64,000 nucleotides of DNA from Leptodontidium sp. MPI-SDFR-AT-0119 (Eukaryota > Ascomycota > Leotiomycetes > Helotiales > Leptodontidiaceae), in contig JAHLEZ010000012.1 in the NCBI GenBank assembly GCA_020726505.1, positions 124,001 through 188,000 on the forward strand. The letters run 5' to 3'. Numbering within the stretch: position 1 is the first letter of the stretch; each line of letters begins with the position of its first letter. The notes under the pieces are model-generated. The model did no database searches and was not told the origin of the DNA. It saw only the letters and a list, made by a program, of their open reading frames with translations. The translations under genes and the position numbers were made by a program. Shown one piece after another: positions 33,264 through 45,625 of the stretch.

Positions 33264-34615
33264 TCACCTCTTCGGTCTTTTTCCTCGTTTCGTAGAACTA
33301 TCCCCTTCATCATCATTCTCATCGTCATCGTCATCATCATCGTCTCTGTTGTTCTTGCTATTCCCTTTCTTGACCGAGATCAAACAACCCTGGTGCTTCA
33401 GCGTCTTGGTCAATTCCGTGCTCGCTCTCATGCCTCCGAAGTCCTTGGCATTGTAGACTTGGAAGTCGCTGCTGATGATGGTACTCCTGATAGGTTCGCT
33501 GATGCCAGGACGCATCCGATTTGGATCGAGTCTCACGAGCGAGAATCTCAGGCTGTATTTCCCTGGTGTCCTGACACTCAGGTCGGGAAATGTGAAGAAA
33601 CATCCTTCGACGCCGTGCTCGTCCTTGCCGACGAACGGGGACGAAACGAGTGTGCCCATCAATCTCCGTTGCTGGCGCTTGTCGGTCGTGCCTGGCATGG
33701 CGGTCGCATCGCAGTTGTTGTCAGGGTCCCAGAGTATACAGTGGATAACCGAGTATTGGGAGCGCATCAATTGGCTGAGTTCGAGGGCAGACAGGTGTGG
33801 TGCGGACACGTCCATCTGAAGAATCGGAGGTGGATCGATGACACGACGGTCACGCTCGCCGAAGCCACAAGCACGTGCAGCGACGGGTTGTTGGCGCATC
33901 CGAAGAGTGTATCTTGGTACAGGGCGATCAGCAGCCGGACTGTGGAAGTTAGTCTTGTGCCGTCAAATTGGGTGTGGCTGACTTACCTTGGTTCTTCACT
34001 CAAGAGACCAGATATCGGCATCTTGGAAGTCTGCAATTGAGACATTCCCCGAGAGGACGATTCGGAGAAGGTAGACTCTCTGCGAGAAGAGGCACCTTCT
34101 GGCTCAAAGGAAGCTTGACTAGGCGATCGACTTTCTTGAGCGGGGAAGTAGCGCTGGGGGAACTCAGATGACAGTTCTTGATCACGGTCTTTTGGGTGAT
34201 CAGCCCTTCTCATCATGGTTGATTTGGCTTGCCTACGTGCTGGTTGAACTCCACCACTCTGGAATCTTGCCAATGGGCGTTGGCCTTCCAGATGCATTAG
34301 CATGGGTTCTGGTGGAGCCTGTGATAAATGTGAGTTCGTTGATGGTGGAGGTGGGTGGTAGATGTGCTGTACAGGTGCATTTGGATCCTGTTGACTTTGG
34401 TACAAAGGATGTTGCTGTTGTGTCATGTTGTATGGCGGTTGAAATGGCCGGGCAATGTACTGGTTATGTTGTGGTTGTTGCTCGGTAGGTTCCTGGTTCA
34501 GGAGGGAGGACATGGAAGGTAAGGTTGGAGGAGGCTGTTTCGGACGATCGCCGTCTGCTGGATATCCATACCCAGAGGGCCCTCCAAAGCCTCCTGGTGG
34601 TTGAGTCAACGACAT
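33264..34615 (-). CDS. velC: Velvet-family regulator, VelC-like, 434 aa
   Basis: Two exons (34615-33987 and 33939-33264, total 1305 nt) are joined by a 47-nt intron (GTAAGT donor, GACTAAC branch, CCACAG acceptor). The first about 215 residues are low-complexity, rich in Gln, Pro and Ser (QQQHPLYQSQQDPN). The velvet domain occupies about residues 222-415, opening RMRQQPVAARACGFGERDRR and VIDPPPILQMDV and continuing SQYSVIHCILWDPD. After it comes an acidic run of eight Asp and a basic end (KRGKRPKR). Velvet proteins are nuclear DNA-binding regulators of fungal development and secondary metabolism. The domain sits at the C-terminus behind a long N-terminal region, which fits VelC better than VosA or VelB; that assignment is inference. 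The frame is open 31 codons further upstream, but Met at 34615 fits better. Confidence 0.85.
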
Positions 34616-37600
34616 CTTGTCGAGTGTGATGAGATGAGCAGGGCAAAGTTCGGGGGGTCGAAGTATATCAAGGCCGCCGTGGGGGAGGACTCGAACGTCT
34701 TCAAGCAACGATCGTGATAGGAAGGAGGTTTGTTCTGCAGATGTGTTAGGACGAAGCCAAGCATATAAGCAGATGGGATATACCTCAATCGCAGATGCTC
34801 CACCGAGAGACCAGATGCATGAACTGATTTTTGATCTGCTTTGCCTTGACCTGCTTCCTCTCTGCAGGCAAATTGTTCATGCGGTATAGTGCTAGGCCGA
34901 GGTCTGTCAATGGGGTGGATGGTAGAATATCGTGATTCTCACAATCAAACACAATCCAACAATGCGATTGTCTTGTGGCAGTGGTGATCAGGAAGATGTT
35001 CGTTTGAGGCACGGGCGACGAGGCTATTGAAAGATCCGGTTCAGGCGGTCAGGGCCGGGCTCAGAGATCCACAGGCAATGTTCATGCGGTGGGGTGAAAC
35101 ATATACGACGAGCGACAATATCAAGAAGAGAGGAAGGAAACTCCGCTGAAGGAAGAGGTCGGTCCAAGCCGCTCTAGAAGGAGGACCGCCGGGTTGGGTT
35201 ATATAGACAAGGACGCAAAGGTCCGGTGGTTACGCAAAGTAGTGGGCAAACGGGCCATACAAAGAAGCCAATTTACTTCGTCATGGCTGACCGAGTCCTC
35301 GGAAGGGGGATTGGGTACCAGCTGCGTGGAATCAGGCTGTGATTGGGCTCTATTGGTTGAGGTCGGACTAGAGTGCTGGCAGTGGACGAGACGAATGCTG
35401 TGCACACCGTGATGTGATTGATAGCGCAGAAGAATGAGGAGAGTGACTCGGCCGGCTGTGGGCATCGACGATCGCCTTCAGGCGTGAGGAAGAGGGAGTC
35501 GGAGATTTTATTTCCTTATTTTATTTCTTCGGGGGAGGGGCGAGGACACGAATCGGGAGATATAGATCCACAGGAATAGGATGATCCTGATGAGATGGGT
35601 TTAGGGCCGGAGGAGAAGGAGCTGTTTTGAACGGAAGAGAGAGTGAGTGGAAAGGGAAGAAAAGAGGAGTCGACAACGACGAAGGGAAGAGTACACAGAG
35701 AGGAGGAGAAGGAGATGAGAGGAGAGGAGAGGAAGAGAGGGACAGGGGCAAGGACAAGCGCTGGACGCGAGAACAGGGTCCAGGGCCATGTCAGTTGTTA
35801 GGGTATGGTCTTCGGACATCCAAGCAAGCGAAGCGATCAAAGAGATACTTCGTAAATGTGCTTGTGCTCGGGTCGGCCAGCGTCTGGTTAGGCAAGTCAA
35901 GGCAAGCACTTCACTAAAGCTGCTGGAACTGGGCTAGGAGAGGCCAGAAGCGGGCGGTAACGCGGGCATGGCAAGCCTGGCAAGCCTACTTGCTGTACGG
36001 AGTATGGGTGGACCAAGGGTCTGGAAGGGCTGGCTGGGTACAGTCCCGTAGAGGATTGATTCTGTTCTGCTCTTTTGCTCTTTTGGGACGACTGTGAGCA
36101 GGGCTGGAACGCTCTCTGACTGGTAATTCTGTCAATTATTATTTGCATGATTAATTGCCTACCTGTTGCGCAGTAAGTGAGTGCCCTCTGGGTTCTGTGT
36201 CCCTACAGCCACTTTCCCTTCCCCTTCCAGTTCCACGTCGTCCAGCAGCAGGTCGGCCAGGCCAGGCTGCATGTGTGCATGGTCCACTGCACGACAGCCA
36301 TAAGCTGAACAAGGGGACGCAAGCATTATCCCTACCGCTGGCTGCTGGCCTTTTCCAGAAACCGGGGAGCTATTTCTCGGTCGTTCAGGGGGGTGGGTGG
36401 ATGTGCTCGAGTATGGTTGGATGGGATGGATGGGTGCTGCTGCTAAATTAGCCCAGCGAACCAGGCAAGCCGCCGCCCAGTGAAAGGCTCGGTGCAGCCC
36501 GCCCGCATGGCCACTCACTGACAGCTCACTGCGCTGGGCACTGGTCCACAACCACCTCAGTTTCTTGTTTTAGCCTGGTCGCAATCGGGATCATGCCAAT
36601 TAGGGGTCATTGTTTGTTTTGGTGGCCTGGCACTTGGTCGGGATGTACGGCCGATATCAAATCATATCTTTGACCTCTCTCCTCCTCTTCCTCCGAAGCG
36701 ATGTGCCCTTTGCAAGGACCAGCCAGCCGGCTTTTTTTCTACAGCGAGCAGAATCCACATCACCCACACAAGTTTGAACTTAATAGACGACACGCCGTTA
36801 TCAGACGCGCTCCTGTACTGTAGGCGAAGTCCTCGTCAAGTGTTTGTTGTCTGACAGAGTCAGAAACAAAGTGAAATTTATTCGGAGTTACTTCGACAGT
36901 ATTTATTTACACCTCACGATGGCTGCTCCTGAAGTATCTCGCTTATCTATCTACAAGGCTCGCTTCCGGCCCAGCCTCACAAAAGGCAAGGTACGTGAAG
37001 TACGGAGTACCCTGCGATGCACTTTCTTTCCCCTCCTCCCTGCGCTTCTCGATCAACCACCTTCCTCTTCCCATCTGCCTCTCTATTCGCAGCTCCCATT
37101 GTGACATTGCATCCAAACTTACTATTCAACGGTACAGTACGACTCTCTCCCCACTCTACCTCCGACCTACCCTCCTTCCCCGTTTTCAAGATCCCATGTT
37201 CATCTGTCAAACCTCAGAGTGTAACCTTACCCCGCCTCCGACTTGCTGGTGCTGCCTTCAAACAAGGCGGATACTTCTTTCCGACCCCTTGTCACCATGT
37301 CTCACTATCAGTTTATCGTTAAGGCACGAACAATCCTCACCAGCCGCCAGCTGTTGCACAGACAATCCGCACATGTCGGCCTTTTGATCAACTCCAAGCT
37401 TAGGTTACTGGTGAGGTTTATGGCAAGAATACAACCCTAGACAGCTTTTTGGGATTAGGGCCCGTCCCCCGCTATATCCAGGGAAGGTTGAGACGAGGGA
37501 AGCCACATAGACGTTCCATGATTGATTCCATCATCCATGTCTATATGTTTGTTTCTCTCACGCAATGCCGTGATGGGGATGGGCAACTAACCTAAGCAAG

Positions 37601-40600
37601 ATCATCTTATCTTAGAACTCTCCAGAATGAGGGTCTCCAAAGATTAATTCCCTGGTCACGACTTCATCTACCGGCAAACGAAGCAGGCAAACTGTTTGCG
37701 AAGATAGATGCACAGCAGCGCGCCTCGAGGCCGAGTTGCCGTACCCAGCCATCCAATAAGTCCTCTCCTGTACCGCCCGAAGCCACCAAATCTAAGTCCC
37801 TGACAGATGTTTTATCTGAATGAATGCAAATCTTCAATCCACAACTTGCACGGTCAGCCACTGATACAGTCCCTGGTCGCCGTGCTTGCTCCATCACTAT
37901 CCCTGAATGCCGCCGACTTCAGACCAAACCCCCACGAACTGTGCCGGACAGAAAGTGCTGGATGAATACCGGACAGTGAGATAACCCTAGGAATCAACGC
38001 TTCTCGCTCCATATTTGCGGAGGTTTGGCTTGATGGCATGCCGACCGCTGTATTCATAATATCTGGCAGCTTTGACGTGTGACAGGTCACAATCAAAACT
38101 GACTTCAACCGAGGGGTGGAGCGAATGCTGACTTTGAAGGGGACAGGGTCCATAGAGGAAACAAATGCGCAGCATCGAACCATCAAGGCACACCTCCGTC
38201 CAATAAAGTCTAACAAAAAGTCCAACCAACAAAAGAGCGAAAACAGAATGCCACAAGGCTTAACCCGACCCGGGCCCCAATGTACTGAACCGCACCGCAT
38301 CACACACTGCAGGAGCGAAATAACGGGCTGGACACTGCCAACCGACTTCCTGGAGTCCAAAGCCCTAAGGGGCGGCCAAATTGGTTCTGCATTAAGTTTT
38401 GTTGTCCTTGGTACCAATTGACCCTTGAATCACTGGCTTCCCGAGTCAAGAGGCCTCCCTGGACCGTTGGCTCTGACTTGTGCCTCTTGCGGCACAGCTG
38501 AAAATAAAATGGTCTGATTCTCTTTCTTTGGGCAGGGATATAGCAATAGTGGAACAGTGGCCACATAATGTACATGAAAGTCAAATGACAAGAACAGGTT
38601 TAGGTTGGTAAATCCGACATCCAGCTTTGGGTGGAGGCTGGGATTGGAACTGGGATATCCACTATTGCGCTATCTACCGGATCGTCAAAAAACCTTGTCG
38701 ACAACCTACAGCGTGCGGCCGCAGGTGGTCTCTTCCACCTTCAAAATCTCAAAAAGTAATATCAAGCAAGACGACTTCAAAAGCGACAAATGGTGAGGCT
38801 ATCACCAAGTGCCTCGAGAGGCTGGTGCGGTGGAATCTGAACCGAACGCCATGCGAACAGCTCGGACAGCTAATTACCATCACGAGGTCCAAGCCAACGG
38901 ATTCGGGCTGCAAACGCGCCATAGCATTGAAACCTGAACCCACTTAGTACCGAGCAATCCCGCTGGAATAAGGGTAAATCTGTGGACTTTTCCAAGAGCA
39001 AGTCCACAGTAAATTTTATATCACAACGTTCCACTTCGATATCTGTCCCTTCCGGCATCAGGAGATCGATCAAGAAAGTCAAAATACGCAAAAGCCAAGC
39101 TTAAAGTCAATTCTCCGAGTGTGATGCGATGCGATGCAAAACACGTCGACGGTTGTACCTACTCAGAGCAAGGCCAACGAGTTTGCAAACCTTCAAACAG
39201 CAGTGTGAAAAGCAAGGCATCGATGTGCTAATTTGCTTATCAATTTCGCGGATCAGAGCAAACTATCACAACAATCCACCAATTACATGTTTATGTATTG
39301 CCAATGGAGTGGAGATTGTGATCTGAAATCCACTTTACGGAAGGATCAGCTCCAAGAGAATTTGACCGAGGATAATCCCCGATTCTATGAGCCTTATTTC
39401 GACCTCCAAGTTTGCCTTCTCCTCTTGTTGATGAAGCTCGGTGCCATACGGCAGCAGTCTTCACCTGAACGAATGCGAGAGTTGGTTGAGAAAACAGCCT
39501 ATTGTCGTACAGCAGGATACCTGGCCTCTGACCAGACAGGTGGTGCTTGTGCTTCCACACTCGAGCAAATCCCTCGAATCCAAACCTGTTTTCAAACGCT
39601 ACCGAGTTTGCCTTACCGTGGCTCAACTGCCTCGGGGCAGCTTCCCCCACGGTCGAGAATTCGGGCCGTGTCTTTTATCGGCCCCCCTTCCTCGCGCTCA
39701 CCGGTTCAATTCCTCAGAAACAACAAACCCTAAGTCTTTTCATCCTCAAACAACACCAATTATAACTCTCCATGCGCGGCGCTCAATCGGTATGATCCGT
39801 GCGTCAGGACACATGCTGTGCAACACGACCTGCATCTCGTTTCAATCAGATCGACGATGCTCTCACTGCAACAGTGATGACAACCTTCCTCTGACAGGCC
39901 CCTTTAACTTCCCAAACCCAGCGGTGAGGAAGCACATCAACGACATGTATGTGACTTCAATCCCGGCCCGTCGAGACGCCGAAACCAAACCATTGGACGG
40001 TTGGCAGTTTAGAAAAGAGGATATCGAATGATGATCGATCCTCTCTAAGATACAGATCTCGAGGGAGGGAGTCCCGGCCAATGACAAGCGCGGCCCAGCC
40101 AAGCGAGTCTTGTTTGCTTTCCCAATGCGTTCAAGCCAACAGTTACACCTCTTTCAGCCAGGAATTTTCAGCTCTCGGAGTCGCCTGATTCCGCAGAAGC
40201 GTTCTCGGGACCACCCACCTGCTCTCTTCTCCTCTTCCTTCGGATGGATAGTGCAACGAAAGTGGTAGAAAGGTCATGCGTCCAGCTAATCCATCCGAAC
40301 CTTGCTATCCTACTCCGTAGGTGTCCTCCCGAGTGCAAGTTACCTCTCACTCTCCCCTTTTTTCCTTCTTCGTGTATTCGCCACCTGCAGAGAAGAAACT
40401 TTTCCTGTCGTACTTGCTGTACTGTACGTAGCATGGCGACCCTGCATGTACAGAGTGGGATTGAGGCGGGAGGGTACCTCACTCACTCGTCAGCCTTACT
40501 TTTTGCTCTGCCGTTACGGCACTGATGCTGTCCTCGTACTCGTACTCCGTACCTACTGTTGCCGAGAATAGGCGGGCATGGGAATTCCACTGCAGGCACA

Positions 40601-43600
40601 GCGTCGGAGCCGAGTGTTATGGGACACTGCCAACAAAGTGAGGTAGGACATCGTGAGTGCGACGGCGTTTTCTTCTTCGTTCTTCTTCCTTCCCCTTGGG
40701 CTTTGAGTGAGTGGGATTGCGAAATAGAAGGGGGTGATCCCTTTGAATTTGGATTGAACCTGGACCAGTGGCACTCGCATGTGCGTGGAGTGGGCTGATT
40801 TATTGGCTCCCGTGGTGTTTGTGATGAAGCATTGAGTTGGGGCCCAATCATTCATTTCTAGATCATTGTCAGACAGAAATGGTACTTCTGTTGGGAGCTC
40901 AAGTAGAGCGCTACACGAGTAGATGTACTGCCCCCGAAGCGAGTTTTTTCTATTCCGTGATGTCGTTGGATTTCCGGTACGTACAACGGAAAATGTTGAA
41001 AAAAATATTCCCCCAATCGAGAAGGTCTATACTCCCTAAAAAGATTGGGGAGAAGAAGTGTTCCCTCCATAGGACACTGTAGAGAATCCCGCGTTGGAAG
41101 ACTGAGCATTCTTGGATTTCTTAAACTTCTTTACAGTACCTTGCTATGCGGATGTCAGATCCGGGCCATGTCTTTCCCTCATTCTGCCTGCTTTTCTGAC
41201 TACTGATAATTTAAAAATAATTTTTTTTTTTTGGTAACTGCCGTCTTCTTACTTGGTTTCCGTTGTATTCCCTGCTGAGCTTCTGATTTCTAATTATCTA
41301 TTCCTTTCGGACTATTCCTCCAATTACTCTCGTTACACATTCTCCTACCTGTTCTTGTGATGACCAGATGTTCCTTTCTTTCTTTTTTGTCCCCGTTTCT
41401 CCTGCCCACGCAAAATTCAACCACGTGCTGTTCAGTACAGAACTTGTGCGATGTGTGCTGTGAGGAGTTGATTTACTCTACACGATCGTGGAGATTGAAT
41501 TAATAATTAATGGAGCTTGGGTTGAGTGGAGATTGATTTTATGGAGACTAATACTACTTTAGTGTTTGCGTCTCATATCTGGACGAGTCGTGGTGAGAGC
41601 TAACAGTCGGCGTTTTGTGATGAGGAGGCGATTTATATATTTCTCACGTCTGAAGAAACGAAAGAAGTTGTTTCTACATGATACATTACTATTTTCTCAT
41701 GTTTCGAAAATTTGATGTTCGGCCTGGACTTTGTTTGTGTTGCTCGTGATCTTCGAGGGAATATCATAGCTCTGTTCTATAAAATGGCCACTAGCTAATG
41801 GAATGTTCGTCGCTCCCCCTGCACTGCAAGGGCAATCATAGTAGGCTAGGGAGTGGAGTTAATATATCCCTTTCCGCCTCGCTGCCCAGACAATGCTGGT
41901 AGCAAAGGAGAATGCTAATTCTTCGATTGACAAGTTTAACTACACAATTGACTCTCATCACCAATTTCTGACATGAACAGTAAGATTGCAACTATTCACT
42001 GGGATTGGTGGCACATATTTATATTCCGAAAACAAGGAGGTACGACTGAAGAGAGGGCTTAACGCTGCGGCGCGAGGCATATATACTAAAAAATATATGT
42101 GTTTCCATATCTTACGGTTGGCCCGCTTTTCGCGCTAGCGTTTAATTGGTTTAAAGAATGCGTTTAATTTGTTCGAAAAATGCACGTGTTTTCTGCATAA
42201 AGTGGCTGCACTCCTTATATCTTCGTACCTCCTAGTTCTCTTCCCCCCCAAAGACATAGTGCCGTATATCGTTGTACGTAACTTACCTAGGTACTTACTT
42301 TATTCTAGTACTAAATCAAAGAAGTGTAATAATGCTGAAGGGAGGAGCTTTCGGGGTCCTGGTAGCTTGCTAGCACACAGGTTATATATTTATTTCTTCT
42401 CGTTGATGCATTGTTTTCCTATTCACGCCGGTTCGATCAATGATAGGGTAGGAATTCATACCTCTTCCACGTGACTGCTTTACGTCCCGTAAAAGTACAA
42501 GACTTCACTGGGCTTGGTGAAATGCAAGAACTGTGATTTCGATGTCGACTTTTATTATTTGCGAACATTGCGTGGATTTTAATGGAGTGTTGGGAGATCG
42601 AGTTTATTGCTGGGTGTAGACCGAAATGCTTGCTGATGAGCTGAAAAAATCTCGCTGCTGAGTTCTTCGAGAGAGTTACATTTAGAACCTTAGGAACAGG
42701 CTCTAGCTCTAGCCGATGGAGAAATAAAACGATAGCGTGTAGAGAGATGATAGTGATGAAGTCATTTTTTCTAGAAGATGGATGCTCTGTCTTTGAAACT
42801 CCACCGCTTAGTCGATTTCTGTTCTGCAAGCCTAAGACATCTAGATACTCTGTAAGCTTATGATACTGCTGTCACGGACATGCTATCCTCTCAAGTAATT
42901 CTCTTTTGATATGTATTCTGGCTGACGTCTTGAGGATGATATATACCTTAGATATCCTGCACGCTTTGAATCATTATTTTTTCTCTATACTCTCGACGAT
43001 GACTTAACTTCAACTTACCTGATTTGCACTATTCATTCGAAACTCTAGGAACAATTGGTAGATTTTTTTATACCAAGGAATGAGAGCCCGAGGAGGCTCT
43101 CTTGACGATGTGACGCACGAGAAAGAGCGTTTTTGATGAATACATTAAGTCATGGCTTATCGTTCATTAGCTACCCCAGAACTTTGGCAGCCAGCCATCC
43201 AGTGACCAAGCTGCAACACAGCAAGACCTATGAATCATCCCCGGTCTAAGTGCATGGGTGCTTAATAATGACGACTGTATTCGCAGATGAATAAGATCTT
43301 TGGAATAAATACCACTGTCACCCATGAAAATCAAGCATTTCCACCTCGCAGGCCGTCATGCCTGGCTCTCAAGGTACTTAGTCAGGCTGACTGCGGCTTT
43401 TTTCCAAACTAGGATACCTAAGCGAGGAAATGCGTGGGTATCTGTGTGGTGAGGGCTCGATGACGATGAACTGACGAGTTGAGTTATTGTCAGCTTTGGC
43501 CGAGGATCTGAGGGATGTACAGTATATATTAAGCCTTGTCTACTTATTTCTTTCTCTGAATCAAATATATCATTGAACAAATCCCAAGCACGGTCACGGC

Positions 43601-43658
43601 CGCCTAAGAATTCAGGCGAGTTCCACTCGATACGACTTCCCACAAGTTACCACTCAAG
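34616..43658. other. 9-kb stretch without a recognisable gene
   Basis: This is the longest empty interval in the window. Many open frames exist on both strands (the longest, 187 codons, at 37854-38417 minus), but none has a domain or a defensible splice pattern. A short frame opening at 36919 (MAAPEVSRLSIYKARF) has a good AAG|GTACGT donor but no acceptor that stays open. It also holds a tRNA-like fragment near 38641-38695, a 13-T run near 41220 and a purine-rich GGAGA/GAGAGG tract at 35590-35760. The proximal part presumably contains the velvet gene promoter and long 5' UTR. Confidence 0.5.
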
Positions 43659-45019
43659 ATGCTTCAACTTTACAATACCATTCCCTCGAAGGCTTTCAAA
43701 CAACCCACTCCATTCACGGTTTCCATTCCCGAGACCCAGCTCACAGAGTTCCGAACTCTTCCCAAACTTTCAAGAATCCCCGCCCCAACATTCGAAAGCC
43801 TCCAAGAAGATGGAAAGTTCGGCATCACGCACAAGTGGCTCACAGATGCCAAAAGACACTGGGTCGAGAATTTCGACTGGTACGCCCTTCGACCACAGTA
43901 AACCTATCAGATCGAAGCGCAAAAGATACTGACGTGCGAGAAACAGGCGAGCTTGCGAAGACTGTATGAACACATTCCCACACTTCACGCTCCCAGTCTC
44001 AAATGGTCCGGCAACGTTCAAAATCCACTTCGTAGCTCTATTTTCCACCCGAACCGACGCGATTCCGATCCTCTTACTCCACGGCTGGCCAGGTAGTTTC
44101 CTCGAGTTCCTCCCTATCCTCTCACTCATCCAGTCTCGATATACACCAGAGACGCTTCCTTATCACTTCATCGTGCCATCATTGCCTGGATATGCATTCT
44201 CGTCACCTCCGCCTCTGGATCAAGATTTCCGTATTGAGGATATTGCGCGGGTCATGAACGCATTGATGCAAGATCTTGGATTCGGCGACGGGTATGTTGT
44301 GCAAGGTGGTGATATCGGGAGTAAAGTTGCGCGTGTGATTGCCGCTGAACATACTTCTTGCATTGCTGCTCATCGTAAGTCCCCCACCCTCCCATCTCCC
44401 ATCTCCCAAATGCGTATCTCAGAAAAGTCGATATTGATTCTGAAACTGAAAATATCTCTCTAAAGTCAATTTCGGCATCATGCCCGAGCCAGCAAATATC
44501 GACACCACCTCATACACAACGCTTGAAAAGGGGGGACTTCTCCGAGCCCAAGAATTCAGCCGTGTGGGAAGTGCGTACGCCCTTGAACACGCCACCTTCC
44601 CATCGACGATCTCATTCACCGTCTCCGCATCTCCCCTCTCCCTCCTCCCGTGGATGGCTGAGAAATTCCTAACATGGAGCGATGATAGCACGACACCGTC
44701 TCTTGAAGAAATATTGGAATCCGTAAGCTTGTACTACCTAACCGACACTTTCCAAACGGCCATATATCCCTACAGACAGCTCTTCACTCCTGGCAATGTC
44801 GGCGCGCATGAGGATCCGAAATGGAAGATTGAGAAGCCGTTCGGGTTCAGCTGGTTCCCGAAGGAGATTGCGCCGGTTCCGAGAGCGTGGGTGGAGACGA
44901 CAGGGGACTTGGTTTGGTGGCGGGAGCATAGTAAAGGAGGTCATTTTGCGGCTTTGGAGAGGCCGGAGGCCCTGTTGGGAGATCTGTTGGAGTTTGTAGA
45001 GATGGTTTGGAGGAAGTGA
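43659..45019 (+). CDS. Epoxide hydrolase, 400 aa, three exons
   Basis: Exons 43659-43879, 43947-44374 and 44466-45019 total 1203 nt; introns are 67 and 91 nt. The N-terminal epoxide-hydrolase domain (about residues 5-110) includes FKQPTPFTVSIPETQL and, across the first junction, NFDWRACEDCMNTFPHFT. The alpha/beta-hydrolase fold follows: HGWPGSF (oxyanion-hole HGxP), nucleophile Asp in QGGDIGS, and catalytic His in GGHFAALERPE. The family opens epoxides to vicinal diols with water through an Asp-ester intermediate. The order matches the microsomal/juvenile-hormone type (EHN domain first). I see no signal peptide. The role may be detoxification or secondary metabolism; no partner gene is adjacent. 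Confidence 0.92.
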
Positions 45020-45625
45020 GAATGGGCGGGAGTCGTAAGTCAGCGACGCACAATGAAACTTCGTCAATGAGGTAGGTCCCTGAAATAGCGGAGATTTCTT
45101 TTCTAACTACACTGAGTGCCTGTATCCTTGCTGTTGTCTGTGTGGACTGAAGTCTGTCAGTTCAGTACGATAGACTCTCAAAGGATTGGTATCTGCAAGT
45201 AAGATAAATACCCGGTGCCCGCTCGTTGTTCGCTGAGGCCATTCTCACACGCTGCCCTTACTCAAGGAGAGAGAAGTGACCACGGATACCTTCAGGGTTA
45301 GGCCATCTTCTTCTTCTTCATCTCCAAATTTCATGTAGTGGCAGTCCGTTTTGTTCTCGTATCTCATTCAATCAACGATTTCCCTCTTTGATTTCTTTTT
45401 CAGCGCATAAATACATCTCAAGATACATACCAGCGAAAACTCTTTCTATCCAAGAATATACCATTATCAAGACACTCCTCTCCTCTCCACTCCACCAATC
45501 CATCTCATCTCCTTCCCCCCACCCCCAACCCCAAAACCATCAAATTCTATTCCACTCTAAAGTCATCTTCCATCTCCATCCTTAACTACACTCCACCCAA
45601 ACCAACACAAAGCACAAACAGCGCA
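45020..45625. other. Convergent intergenic gap
   Basis: About 600 bp between the 3' ends of the epoxide hydrolase and the acyl-CoA synthetase. CT- and AC-rich tracts; no gene seen. Confidence 0.6.

Noticed and set aside
36844..37440. Possible gene start MAAPEVSRLS at 36919 with a GTACGT donor
   Set aside because: The visible acceptor (TATTCGCAG near 37090) leads to a stop within four codons, and no other acceptor was convincing.
37854..38417. 187-codon minus-strand frame
   Set aside because: Composition looks random, no domain, and competing frames overlap on both strands.
39233..40031. Plus-strand frames of 166 and 196 codons
   Set aside because: They overlap each other in different frames and show no protein-like conservation pattern or start context.
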